From Chitinophaga eiseniae (lineage in GTDB: Bacteria; Bacteroidota; Bacteroidia; Chitinophagales; Chitinophagaceae): a DNA stretch of 64,000 bases. The notes beneath the pieces are model-generated. The model did no database searches and was not told the DNA's origin. It saw only the letters and a list, made by a program, of their open reading frames with translations. Location: positions 584,651 through 648,650 of the forward strand of contig NZ_FUWZ01000002.1 in the NCBI RefSeq assembly GCF_900167135.1, in the 5' to 3' direction. Positions 8,720-16,956 of the stretch are shown here, piece after piece; position 1 is the stretch's first letter, and each line of letters opens with the position of its first letter. The position numbers and the translations under genes were made by a program.

Positions 8720-9705
8720 ATAAATTTTTCAATTATTTGATCAAGTGCCATTTCAATACGTTCGTCCTCATTGTCCTTCAAACTGAGAAATAGCGACAGC
8801 GGGTCTACATTTGAATCTTCCGTGATACCATATGTGAGTACATACGGATCATACTTCCATACTTCAAGACAAATCTGCCCTTCATCCGGGTTTTCGTTTA
8901 CCAGTGCTCCGGCTGCCCTCAAATGATAGTAGTGCTTCTTTTCGATGGCATAGTATTGTTGCGCTCCGGGGTTCATGTCGCTATATTCGGGAAGCGCAGA
9001 AACATTACTGGCCAGCACTCGTTTATCAGGTATTTTATCTATAAAAACCTCTTTTAACACTGGCGTTACAAGATGTTTCTGTGCCATATGCCAAAGCGCA
9101 GGCCTGTCTTCTTTAAAAACGATGTTCTTCTCCTTAGACCCTTTTATATCACACAAATCGAACTTCTTTAGATTTTCTGCTGCCATGGAAATTGCTGTGG
9201 GTGTATAATTAAACTTTTTGGCAATTTCCTTCAGGGTCAAATCTGTTAGTTGAATTTTGCTATGCCGATGTAACATATAGTAGAGAAAAAGTTGCTGTGC
9301 CGAGGGAATAAGTGTATCCGTCTTATTTCCATAATTCCTGGAAAATCGTTCTCGCAAATCAATTAACAACTCAGGCAGAAACAACTGCTTACCCGGAACA
9401 ATAAAGTTTATTTTTTTCTCAATAAGGCGGCGCCTGGTATAGCTTTGCATCTCTTCCATTACCAGTACAACTTTCCTTTGGAAAATGTCCGCGATAGTCT
9501 GTAAGTGTTTCTCTGTCCGCTGGGTATGGAAGTCCAGGTCCTGTTTTAATGCCATCAATATGACCGGATAGCCCCAAAACTCCCCCTGACTTATGTGATA
9601 TTCTTCTTTTATATATAAGGGTAGTAAAGCCAGTGCCTCTTTGGGTACATCGGCCAGCGTAAAGTGATTACCCAATATATCTTTTATGTATCTTTCAAGC
9701 TCCAT
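8713..9705 (-). CDS. AbiEi-like winged-helix antitoxin/transcriptional repressor
   Basis: The 330-residue protein contains a winged-helix stretch in the middle (residues about 145-195: LKEIAKKFNYTPTAISMAAENL reads as a MarR-like helix-turn-helix) and a C-terminal region ending in DERIEMALDQIIEKFIW that resembles the dimerising or toxin-contacting domain of large AbiEi-type antitoxins. It precedes and overlaps the nucleotidyltransferase gene. Four copies of an AATAAAGTTA half-site lie immediately upstream in a symmetric arrangement, which fits the known habit of AbiEi proteins to repress their own operon. The assignment rests on gene pairing and the helix-turn-helix, so it is moderate. Another possible reading is a general sensor repressor of an unrelated nucleotidyltransferase. 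Confidence 0.65.
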   Translation of the reverse strand: MELERYIKDILGNHFTLADVPKEALALLPLYIKEEYHISQGEFWGYPVILMALKQDLDFHTQRTEKHLQTIADIFQRKVVLVMEEMQSYTRRRLIEKKINFIVPGKQLFLPELLIDLRERFSRNYGNKTDTLIPSAQQLFLYYMLHRHSKIQLTDLTLKEIAKKFNYTPTAISMAAENLKKFDLCDIKGSKEKNIVFKEDRPALWHMAQKHLVTPVLKEVFIDKIPDKRVLASNVSALPEYSDMNPGAQQYYAIEKKHYYHLRAAGALVNENPDEGQICLEVWKYDPYVLTYGITEDSNVDPLSLFLSLKDNEDERIEMALDQIIEKFIW

Positions 9706-9716
9706 TTACAGGCGAT

Positions 9717-9775
9717 AATAAAGTTATTTTTATCTAATAAAGTTACTTACTTTATTACAAAAAACTAACTTTATT
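9717..9775. promoter_or_regulatory. Nested four-half-site operator of the AbiE-like operon
   Basis: The half-site AATAAAGTTA occurs at 9717-9726 and 9736-9745 in one orientation and, inverted, at 9747-9756 (one mismatch; AATAAAGT core perfect) and 9766-9775. All four are symmetric about base 9746: both outer and inner pairs share the same centre, with 19 bp between neighbouring half-sites in each arm. It lies 12 bp upstream of the antitoxin ATG on the minus strand, overlapping the expected promoter. Confidence 0.75.
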
Positions 9776-9858
9776 GTTCTTTTTTACCCTACCGTGTCAT
9801 CAAAGTTCGTTAGTTTACCTTCCTGAAGCAGCACAAGCATTTTAGGAAAGATTTATTT

Positions 9859-9872
9859 TGCAATCGGTTGTA
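9859..9872. promoter_or_regulatory. LacI/GalR-type operator upstream of the DUF1080 gene
   Basis: TGCAATCGGTTGTA matches TGnAAnCGnTnnCA with a single change in the penultimate base. It lies 51 bp upstream of the DUF1080 start and shares the TGCAAnCGnTTG core with the sites at 7778 and 13492. Confidence 0.6.
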
Positions 9873-9922
9873 AAAATCATTTTCATTGTTTATTTTGACG
9901 TCCTCATTCCAGTATAAAAGTT

Positions 9923-11290
9923 ATGAAAAAGACGATTTTATTATGTGGCAGCCTGCTTTGTATGTACGGCAGCATGTTTGCACAAAAGGGCCAGTGGCAG
10001 ACACTTTTTAATGGTAAAGATCTGAACGGCTGGAAACAGCTCGGTGGCAAAGCCGTATACAATGTAGAGGACGGGCAGATCGTCGGTACCACGGTTACCG
10101 GCACGCCCAACTCCTTCCTGGCTACCAATAAGGAATACGGCGATTTCATCCTCGAGCTGGAATTTAAACTGGGCGCCCCTTTTAACTCCGGCATCCAGTT
10201 CCGCAGCCAGAGCCGCGACGACTATCAGAACGGCCGCGTATTTGGCTACCAGATGGAAATAGACCCGTCTGACCGCAAATGGAGCGGCGGCGTCTACGAA
10301 GAAGGCCGCCGGGGCTGGCAATACCCGCTGGAATTAAACCCTGCCGGGCAAAATGCCTTCAAACCGACCGACTGGAACAAATACCGCATCGAATGCCGCG
10401 GCCATGAAATCCGTACCTGGGTAAACGGCGTTCCGACCGCACACCTGGTAGATACGGCGCTGCCGAAAGGCTTCATCGCACTGCAGGTACATGGCATCGG
10501 TAAAAATACGGCCGACGAAAACAAACATATCTACTGGAAAAATATCCGTATCATCGACAAGCCGACGGCTTCCCAATATTCTCCATATGACAATATCTAT
10601 GTGGTGAATAATGTGGATAACACCGTTTCCGGTCAACAGAAAAAGAACGGTTTCCAGCTGCTGTGGGACGGTAAAACTACCAAAGGCTGGAGAGGCGCCT
10701 ACCGGAAGGACTTCCCCGCCAAAGGCTGGCATATCCAGGACGGTGTGCTGACCATTATGCACTCTAACGGCGATGAAGAAGGCAGCGGCGGCGATATCGT
10801 GACCGAAAAGGAATATGGCGCTTTTGAACTGGAATTTACCTTCAAACTCACGCCTGGCGCAAATAGCGGGGTCAAATATTTCGTAAATGAATCATATGAA
10901 ACCGGCGGCAAATCGGCGATCGGGCTGGAATACCAGGTCCTGGATGACGAAAAGCACCCGGACGCCAAACTGGGACGTGACGGAAACCGGACGCTGGCCT
11001 CACTTTACGACCTCATGACAAGAAAACAGGAAAAACGTGCCCTGCTACCTATTGGAGATTGGAACAAAGGTCGTATTATTGTGTATCCAAATAACCACGT
11101 AGAGCACTGGCTGAACGGTTTTAAAGTATTGGAATATGAACGGGGCTCCCAAGCCTTCAAAGACCTGGTGGCGATCAGCAAATACAAAAACTGGAAGAAT
11201 TTTGGTTTATGGCCGGTAGGACACATCCTGTTACAGGACCATGGTAATGAGGTGTCCTTTAAAAACATCAGAATTAAAGTATTGAAATAA
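9923..11290 (+). CDS. Tandem DUF1080 (3-keto-disaccharide hydrolase-like) secreted protein
   Basis: The protein of 455 residues starts with a signal peptide (MKKTILLCGSLLCMYGSMFA, then QKG) and holds two DUF1080 domains, concanavalin-like beta-jelly rolls: the first from about residue 24 (WQTLFNGKDLNGWKQLGG) to 205, the second from about 240 (FQLLWDGKTTKGWRG) to the end. Both keep the family's WxxLFNGKxLxGW-type opening. DUF1080 proteins act on 3-keto sugars made by Gfo/Idh oxidoreductases in the keto-glycoside route of glycan breakdown, and a Tat-exported Gfo/Idh enzyme is encoded nearby, so a periplasmic role in that route is inferred. The gene is followed by a strong terminator. Two-domain architecture is less common than one. 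Confidence 0.88.
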   Translation: MKKTILLCGSLLCMYGSMFAQKGQWQTLFNGKDLNGWKQLGGKAVYNVEDGQIVGTTVTGTPNSFLATNKEYGDFILELEFKLGAPFNSGIQFRSQSRDDYQNGRVFGYQMEIDPSDRKWSGGVYEEGRRGWQYPLELNPAGQNAFKPTDWNKYRIECRGHEIRTWVNGVPTAHLVDTALPKGFIALQVHGIGKNTADENKHIYWKNIRIIDKPTASQYSPYDNIYVVNNVDNTVSGQQKKNGFQLLWDGKTTKGWRGAYRKDFPAKGWHIQDGVLTIMHSNGDEEGSGGDIVTEKEYGAFELEFTFKLTPGANSGVKYFVNESYETGGKSAIGLEYQVLDDEKHPDAKLGRDGNRTLASLYDLMTRKQEKRALLPIGDWNKGRIIVYPNNHVEHWLNGFKVLEYERGSQAFKDLVAISKYKNWKNFGLWPVGHILLQDHGNEVSFKNIRIKVLK

Positions 11291-11332
11291 ACATATTTTT
11301 TATCTTTTTTTTCATTGTTCACTGTTCTAAAT

Positions 11333-11362
11333 AAGCATTCCGATTCTTCGGAATGCTTTTTT
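11333..11362 (+). terminator. Intrinsic terminator of the DUF1080 gene
   Basis: A perfect 11-bp stem (11333-11343 AAGCATTCCGA with 11348-11358) closes a 4-base loop and is followed by a run of T to 11362. It lies 43 bp after the DUF1080 stop and 45 bp before the DUF885 start. Confidence 0.9.
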
Positions 11363-11406
11363 GTTTTGGGGATTTGATTAAATTGTTTCCTTAATCCATA
11401 CACAAC

Positions 11407-13179
11407 ATGAAATACGCCTCTTTATTGTTAGCGGGCAGTTTGCTGACGGCCGCCGCCTGTCAGCAGCAAGGTTCCCGCAACAGCCAACAAGCCCCGGGGG
11501 ACTCCCTTCATCAGCTGGTGGAGCGCTACTACGACAGCAATATGGCCCTGCAACCACTTCAGGCCACTTTCAACGGTGACATGAGATACAATGACCAGCT
11601 GCCGGTAGATATTGGCGCAGACTTCCGTCATCGTGCCGATTCCTTTTATGCCGCCTATCAACAGGCTCTGAAAGGCATCGATACCGCTGGGCTGTCGGGC
11701 AACGACCGCATTACTTACGATATGCTGCAACGGGAGCTCGGACTCAACCGGGAAGCACTCACGTATCACGACTACCTGATGCCGGTACAGCAGTTCACCT
11801 GTCTGCCCATCACCCTGGCGCAACTGGGCTCCGGCTCCGCAGCGCAGCCATTCAAAACAAAGAAGGACTACGAAAACTTCATGCATCGCATGGAAGGCTT
11901 TGCTGCCTGGGCGGATACCGCTATAGCCAATATGCGGCAAGGCATCGCCACCGGTTATGTACTGCCGGAGAAACTGGTGATCAAAACACTGCCGCAACTG
12001 AAAGACCTGGCAAAAAAAGATACCGCCAACGTTTATTACGCACCACTCAAAACACTGCCGGACTCCCTCGATGCGGCCGCCAAACAGCAGCTGACAACCG
12101 ATTATACGGCCGCCATCGAAAAATACATCCTCCCCGCATACGGGAAACTATATACTTTCATGCAAACCGAATACCTGCCCAAAGCCCGCAAAACCAGTGG
12201 CATTGAAGGTATTCCGGATGGCAGAAAATACTACGAGTATCTCGTGCGGTCCTGGACTTCCACCAACAGAACACCGGATGAAATCTATGCCCTCGGCGAA
12301 CGCGAAGTAGCCCGCATCCGTGGGGAAATGGAAGAAGTGAAAAACAACGTCGGCTTCAAAGGCGACCTGGCCGCGTTCTTCACGGAAGTACGCAATGATA
12401 AAAAACTGCGCATCTTCAAAACACCCGGCGCCATCCTCGATTCCTTCAAGGCCATCGAAAATAAAATCATGCCCGGTGTCAAAAAAATGTATGGTCATCT
12501 CCCGAAATCCAAATTCGAGATCAGACAAACTGAAGCCTTCCGCGCCGCCTCTGCTTCCGCAGAATACCAGCCCGGTAATCCCGACGGCTCCCGTCCGGGC
12601 ATCTTCTATGTGCCGATCCTGAATGCAGCTGAGTTCCCGTACCCCGGTATGGAAAGCCTCTTCCTGCATGAAGCAATTCCCGGTCACCATTTCCAGTTCT
12701 CCCTGCAACAGGAAAACGACTCCCTGCCTAAGTTCCGCCGCTTCACCTGGGTGGGCGCCTTCGGCGAAGGATACGCCCTGTACTGCGAAAGCCTCGGCAA
12801 AGAACTGGGCCTGTACACCGATCCGTATATGTACTTCGGCCGGCTGACCGACGAAATACATCGCGCTATTCGTTTAGTCGTTGACGTTGGTATGCACCAT
12901 AAAGGCTGGTCACGCGAACAAGCCATCAAATATATGATGGACAACGAACCGGTGTCTGAACATGACGCCACCGCTGAAATAGAACGTTATATGGCCATCC
13001 CCGGCCAGGCACTCTCCTACAAAATAGGAGAACTGAAAATCCGTGAACTGCGGGAAAAATATACTAAGGCGCTGGGCGATAAATTCAGCCTCCCCGCCTT
13101 CCATGATGAACTGCTGAAAGACGGTTGCGTGCCGCTTTCTGTACTCGAACAGAAAATGACGCGGTTTTACGGTCAATAG
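11407..13179 (+). CDS. DUF885 family lipoprotein, predicted metallopeptidase
   Basis: This 590-residue lipoprotein (signal MKYASLLLAGSLLTAAAC, lipobox TAAAC at Cys18, then QQQG) belongs to the DUF885 family. The family's zinc-site-like motif LFLHEAIPGHHFQ is intact with His421, Glu422, His427 and His428, and a downstream Glu-rich helix (GEGYALYCESLG) probably supplies another ligand. Such proteins are viewed as periplasmic peptidases with a thermolysin-like helical fold. The protein is of normal length. It sits between the DUF1080 and Gfo/Idh genes on the same strand but has its own terminator upstream, so it is not clearly in the sugar regulon, and no LacI-type site precedes it. Confidence 0.88.
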   Translation: MKYASLLLAGSLLTAAACQQQGSRNSQQAPGDSLHQLVERYYDSNMALQPLQATFNGDMRYNDQLPVDIGADFRHRADSFYAAYQQALKGIDTAGLSGNDRITYDMLQRELGLNREALTYHDYLMPVQQFTCLPITLAQLGSGSAAQPFKTKKDYENFMHRMEGFAAWADTAIANMRQGIATGYVLPEKLVIKTLPQLKDLAKKDTANVYYAPLKTLPDSLDAAAKQQLTTDYTAAIEKYILPAYGKLYTFMQTEYLPKARKTSGIEGIPDGRKYYEYLVRSWTSTNRTPDEIYALGEREVARIRGEMEEVKNNVGFKGDLAAFFTEVRNDKKLRIFKTPGAILDSFKAIENKIMPGVKKMYGHLPKSKFEIRQTEAFRAASASAEYQPGNPDGSRPGIFYVPILNAAEFPYPGMESLFLHEAIPGHHFQFSLQQENDSLPKFRRFTWVGAFGEGYALYCESLGKELGLYTDPYMYFGRLTDEIHRAIRLVVDVGMHHKGWSREQAIKYMMDNEPVSEHDATAEIERYMAIPGQALSYKIGELKIRELREKYTKALGDKFSLPAFHDELLKDGCVPLSVLEQKMTRFYGQ

Positions 13180-13200
13180 GCATTTCTTTCTTACTGCACG

Positions 13201-13240
13201 AACGCCGTCCGACTACCTTAGCCGGGCGGCGTTGCTTTTA
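13201..13240 (+). terminator. Probable terminator of the DUF885 gene
   Basis: AACGCCGTCCG (13201-13211) pairs with CGGGCGGCGTT (13223-13233) with one G-T wobble and an 11-base loop; the sequence then reads GCTTTTA. The stem is strong and the T-run short. It begins 21 bp after the DUF885 stop. Confidence 0.6.
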
Positions 13241-13491
13241 CGATACCCACGGTTTCGTTTGCAACGTTCGTTGAGGACACATTGTTGTCCCGGAACTCGC
13301 ACGCCGGGCCACAATGTTGTCCAAAGCCGTCAGTAGTTCGTTTTTTCCGTTGTGGGCAGCGCATTCCTCTCTTTTCAATGTTCCTCGACGCTATTTCCGT
13401 TTCTCTCAATGCAGGCCATTGACTAAATCAACTACGCGACCCTTCATCAAAATTTTATATCCTCCCTGAAATATTCTTGTTATTTTACCTC
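13241..13491. other. Non-coding stretch with a long imperfect hairpin
   Basis: Between the DUF885 terminator and the Gfo/Idh operator there is no supported gene. The notable content is an imperfect inverted repeat at 13275-13322: the left arm begins GGACACATTGTTGTCCCGG and the right arm is CCGGGCCACAATGTTGTCC, around a 10-base loop. A 63-codon reading frame across it on the minus strand has no protein-like features and was not kept. It may be a small repeated extragenic element. Confidence 0.4.
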
Positions 13492-13505
13492 TGCAACCGA
13501 TTGCT
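13492..13505. promoter_or_regulatory. LacI/GalR-type operator upstream of the Gfo/Idh gene
   Basis: TGCAACCGATTGCT matches TGnAAnCGnTnnCA except for the last base. It ends 33 bp upstream of the proposed ATG and shares its TGCAAnCGnTTG core with the sites at 7778 and 9859. Confidence 0.6.
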
Positions 13506-13538
13506 AAAAACATATTATTTCAATTGGAGAGATACGTT

Positions 13539-14876
13539 ATGAAAAGAAGAGACTTTATCAAAACCACTTCCATGGCCGGAGTAGGGGCCGGGTTGACGAT
13601 CCTGAACTTCCCGGTATTTGGCAAACAGGCGCCGAGCAATAAAATAGTATTGGGTGTGATGGGGGTTAACTCCCGCGGCAACTGGCTGGCCCAGGTGGCG
13701 GCCAAACTGCCGGGCGCAGCAATCGGCTACATCTGTGATGTGGAAGACGGCGCCATCGAAAAAGGCCTGAAAGCTGTCGCCGGCGCACAGGACCGCAAAC
13801 CTGCGGTGATAAAAGATATCCGCAAACTGCTGGAACAAAAAGATTTCGACGCGCTGATAGTAGCGGCGCCCGACCACTGGCACGCTCCCGCCGCCATCAT
13901 GGGCACTGCTGCCGGTAAACACGTATATGTAGAAAAACCCTGCTCCCATAATCCCCATGAAGGTGAATTACTGGTAGCAGCAGCGAAAAAATATAACCGC
14001 CTCGTGCAAATGGGCAACCAGCGCCGCTCCTGGCCCAATCTGCAACAGGCCGTCAAAGAAGTAAAAGAACAGGGCATCCTCGGTAAAGTACACTACGGAC
14101 GCGGATGGTACGTCAACGACCGTCAACCTATCGGCGTGGGCAAAAAAATCCCGGTGCCTTCCACCCTCAACTGGGACTTGTGGCAGGGCCCTGCGCCACG
14201 TAAAGACTACCTGGATAACATTGTACACTACAACTGGCACTGGCGCTGGCATTGGGGCACCTCCGAAACCTGTAATAACGCTACCCACGAACTGGACTGT
14301 CTTCGCTGGTTCATGGACCTGGAATACCCCACGAAAGTCACCTCCGCCGGCGGCCGTTACTCATTTTCGGGAGACGACTGGGAGACGCCTGATACCCAGA
14401 CCCTGAACTTCGAATTTGAAGGCAATAAAGCCGTTGCCTGGGAAGGCCGCAGCTGCGACCCCTTCACCCTGGAAGGCAGTGGCCGCGGATTCGCCATCTT
14501 CGGCGAACAGGGCGCACTGTACAATTCCGGCGGCGACAGCTATAAAATCGTGGACAATAAAAACAAAGTGGTAAAAGAAGTGAAGCAGGCCGCTAATCCT
14601 AACCAAAGCGTGACCAACACGGTAAGTCCTGCCGGCGAATTCTATGACGCCGTTCACATCAACAACTTCCTCGAAAGTATCCGCGGAAAAGCCACCCTCA
14701 ACTCTGAAATCAATACCGGTTATAAAAGCACGCTCCTTTGCCTGCTGGGCAACATTGCACAGCGCACAGGAAGGGTATTGCACACCGATCCCTCCAATGG
14801 CCGCATCCTCAACGATGCCGAAGCCATGAAACTATGGAGCAGGGAATATGAAAAAGGCTGGACGCCTAAAATATAA
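13539..14876 (+). CDS. Tat-exported Gfo/Idh/MocA family oxidoreductase
   Basis: This NAD(P)-dependent sugar oxidoreductase (445 residues) begins with a twin-arginine signal MKRRDFIKTTSMAGVGAG, so the ATG at 13539 is chosen over an in-frame TTG at 13524; GGAGAG lies just upstream as ribosome-binding site. The Rossmann part follows (IVLGVMGVNSRGNWL, residues about 34-150), with the family motif YVEKPCSHNPHEG, then the C-terminal alpha/beta catalytic domain with HYNWHWRWHWGT and NATHELD. Substrate is unknown. With the DUF1080 gene and the susCD pair under similar operators, a role in oxidising a sugar to a 3-keto derivative in the periplasm is inferred. Its stop codon abuts the stop of the convergent hypothetical gene with no gap. 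Confidence 0.92.
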   Translation: MKRRDFIKTTSMAGVGAGLTILNFPVFGKQAPSNKIVLGVMGVNSRGNWLAQVAAKLPGAAIGYICDVEDGAIEKGLKAVAGAQDRKPAVIKDIRKLLEQKDFDALIVAAPDHWHAPAAIMGTAAGKHVYVEKPCSHNPHEGELLVAAAKKYNRLVQMGNQRRSWPNLQQAVKEVKEQGILGKVHYGRGWYVNDRQPIGVGKKIPVPSTLNWDLWQGPAPRKDYLDNIVHYNWHWRWHWGTSETCNNATHELDCLRWFMDLEYPTKVTSAGGRYSFSGDDWETPDTQTLNFEFEGNKAVAWEGRSCDPFTLEGSGRGFAIFGEQGALYNSGGDSYKIVDNKNKVVKEVKQAANPNQSVTNTVSPAGEFYDAVHINNFLESIRGKATLNSEINTGYKSTLLCLLGNIAQRTGRVLHTDPSNGRILNDAEAMKLWSREYEKGWTPKI

Positions 14877-15572
14877 TCAGTGGTCCGCCCCCGTTTTGGG
14901 CAGCAGGTATTTGGCGATGTCGAAACTGGGCGGGGGCGGATCTTCTATATAGGCGCTTTCAATGGCTTCCCGGGAAGGATACAGCTTAAACCCCTTCTGC
15001 CACACCGGCTGGGTACGGTCTTCTTCTTCCAGTCCCGGTGTCACTTCCAGCTTCAGCTTATGAAATACGGCAGCCAGGCAGTTTTCCAGCCGCGGCGCAT
15101 TCAGCTCCGCCAGCCCTATCTGCCATTTATAGTTATCTGCATCATCCTGTACCACCGGCACCCAGATGTTTTTGGTGGTAGCGATCTTAAAACTTCTCTC
15201 GGTAAACCGCAGGTCTGCCACCTGCACCATGTCTTTCAGCACCGCTTCTTCCCCGTTGGGTAATTTCACGATCCCGTGGCCATAAACAGACAGTTTCTGC
15301 TTTACCACCCGGGACCGCACCCATTGCCGTATCTCCGCCACAATATCATCGATACCTGTACCGGAAAACTCAAACTTCCTGGACCGGTTCAGGTTAGTGG
15401 GTATTAACAACTGTGCCGTCTGCAATATCTCCAATACACGGTGGATATCCTCAAAAATCCGCTCGTCGGGAACGCCGATCGTGTTGTAATCTTCATAGAT
15501 ATGCTGGTCCGGGTCCTTGTACAACCATTGCAAGGAGTAATCAGCATTGGGGAAATCCACTTTCTTTGTCAT
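14877..15572 (-). CDS. Hypothetical protein, cytoplasmic
   Basis: A 231-residue protein, ATG at 15572, not recognised. It has no signal peptide or membrane segment. The N-terminal third reads as helical (EDIHRVLEILQTAQLLIPTN), the middle as alternating beta strands with repeated Val and Lys (SVYGHGIVKLPNGEEAVLKD), and the C-terminal end is proline- and acid-rich (EDPPPPSFDIAKYLLPKTG). It is convergent with the Gfo/Idh gene and shares no intergenic base with it: the two stop codons are directly adjacent (14874-14876 and 14877-14879). No functional neighbours on its own strand. Confidence 0.75.
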   Translation of the reverse strand: MTKKVDFPNADYSLQWLYKDPDQHIYEDYNTIGVPDERIFEDIHRVLEILQTAQLLIPTNLNRSRKFEFSGTGIDDIVAEIRQWVRSRVVKQKLSVYGHGIVKLPNGEEAVLKDMVQVADLRFTERSFKIATTKNIWVPVVQDDADNYKWQIGLAELNAPRLENCLAAVFHKLKLEVTPGLEEEDRTQPVWQKGFKLYPSREAIESAYIEDPPPPSFDIAKYLLPKTGADH

Positions 15573-15788
15573 ATCACAATTTAACTGCTATACGTTAGCG
15601 GTATGAAAATAACGAATATTCAGTTCATTAGCTTTATAGACTATCAATAAATATAATATATTGTTATCTCCCATAACTTTTAGTTATCGTTATAATTAAT
15701 CAATGCCCCCTACTTTTGATGAACCTGTAATTGAGACAAACCAACCACCAACCATTAGTTTGCACGTTCCCGAAGGAGGGATGATTAA

Positions 15789-16574
15789 ATGGAGTATTTA
15801 CAACAATCCAACTACCTGCCAGTATTGGTCATAGGGGTAGTAGTCGGTTATTTATCGGGCCTTTTAGGCAAAGGCGGCAGTGCCATCAGTACTCCTGCGC
15901 TACAGATTTTTGCGGGTGTAAATCCATTTTTTGCCCTCGCATCCCCGTTACCGGCATCTATTTCCAGTACCCTTTCCGCCACGGCGGTATATAGCCGGGA
16001 AAAGCTGTTCAACAAACGGGTGGTGGTATTGGGAGCGGCCTTCGGGGTACCGGCCACCATATTGGGCTCCTGGTGCAGCAGCTATCTGCCGGGGAAAACG
16101 CTGATGATCATGACGGCGCTTTTCATCGTAACACTGGGTGGTTCTCTGCTATACTCCTACCTTCGCCACAAGGGGGCTTCTGTGGAAACACCGGTCAACA
16201 GCAACGATATTAAGGCTTCTCAAATTGTGGGAGCTGCTTTGTTTATAGGGTTTCTTTCGGGCCTGCTGGCCAATGCGGGAGGTATCCTGTTCAGCACTTT
16301 CTTTATCCGCCGGCTGAAAATGCCTATCAAACAGGCGCTGGCATGTGCGGTCATCCTTTCTGCGGTGCTTTCCGTTCCCGGCGCCATCACACACTGGTGC
16401 CTCGGGCATATCGACTGGAACATTGCACTACTGCTTTCCCTGACCGCCTTCCCGGCCTCCTACCTGGGCGCCAGAACGGCAGTAAAAATGAAGACCCCGC
16501 TACTCGAAAAGTTATTTGCGGGCACACTCGTTGTCTTCGGCCTGTACGACATCTTCTTCACACTCTGGAAATAA
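15789..16574 (+). CDS. TauE/SafE family transmembrane permease
   Basis: This 261-residue membrane protein has seven to eight hydrophobic segments and the duplicated TauE/SafE pattern: the first half opens with LPVLVIGVVVGYLSGLLGKG, where the glycine-rich VGYLSGLLGKGGS loop is typical, and the second with IVGAALFIGFLSGLLANAGG. The family transports small sulfur-containing or organic anions across the inner membrane; the substrate of this member is not known. The ATG at 15789 follows GAAGGAGGG. No partner regulator or enzyme is adjacent, and the gene ends 4 bp from the convergent YjbR-like gene. Confidence 0.9.
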   Translation: MEYLQQSNYLPVLVIGVVVGYLSGLLGKGGSAISTPALQIFAGVNPFFALASPLPASISSTLSATAVYSREKLFNKRVVVLGAAFGVPATILGSWCSSYLPGKTLMIMTALFIVTLGGSLLYSYLRHKGASVETPVNSNDIKASQIVGAALFIGFLSGLLANAGGILFSTFFIRRLKMPIKQALACAVILSAVLSVPGAITHWCLGHIDWNIALLLSLTAFPASYLGARTAVKMKTPLLEKLFAGTLVVFGLYDIFFTLWK

Positions 16575-16578
16575 ACCA

Positions 16579-16956
16579 TCAGGCATTCAGCTTGCGGAGC
16601 TTTTCAATGGCCTCCTGCTCATACGGCGGTAAAGTCCCAAGGATAAGATCATAGGCATCATGCAGGAAATGCTCCAGCTCCGGGCCCGGCATAATATCCT
16701 CCTGTTGCAGCTGCACCCAGTGGTAGCGCGCCAGATACGGCGCCGGCACAATACCCCGTTTCGCTATCAGCTGATGATACTGGTTAGGCGTGCATTTGAA
16801 AGAAATGCGGTGCGGCGGGTCGAGAGAAATCATACAAAATAACTTCTCGCCTACAAAAAATCGCAGTTCGTTGTCCCACTTTTTCTCAGTGGTAACGGCC
16901 GGTAAAGACTGGCAATAATCAAGGGCATTGTCAAACATAGCAGCAGGTTTAAACAT
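16579..16956 (-). CDS. MmcQ/YjbR family protein
   Basis: This 125-residue protein has the CyaY-like alpha/beta fold of the MmcQ/YjbR family: LDYCQSLPAVTTEKKWDNEL near the N terminus, the central KLFCMISLD strand, then RISFKCTPNQYHQL and the characteristic YHWVQLQ ahead of a C-terminal helix that ends LHDAYDLILGTLP. Members are proposed DNA-binding proteins, but a function is not shown. A second ATG at 16938 (MFDNALDYCQ) is the likelier start by similarity, which would shorten the product by six residues. It is a lone gene, convergent with the TauE/SafE gene. Confidence 0.85.
   Translation of the reverse strand: MFKPAAMFDNALDYCQSLPAVTTEKKWDNELRFFVGEKLFCMISLDPPHRISFKCTPNQYHQLIAKRGIVPAPYLARYHWVQLQQEDIMPGPELEHFLHDAYDLILGTLPPYEQEAIEKLRKLNA

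Noticed and set aside
13218..13409. 63-codon minus-strand frame
   Set aside because: It covers an imperfect hairpin, has no protein-like features and no ribosome-binding site.
13524..13538. TTG start for the Gfo/Idh gene
   Set aside because: The ATG at 13539 gives an intact twin-arginine signal with a better-placed ribosome-binding site.
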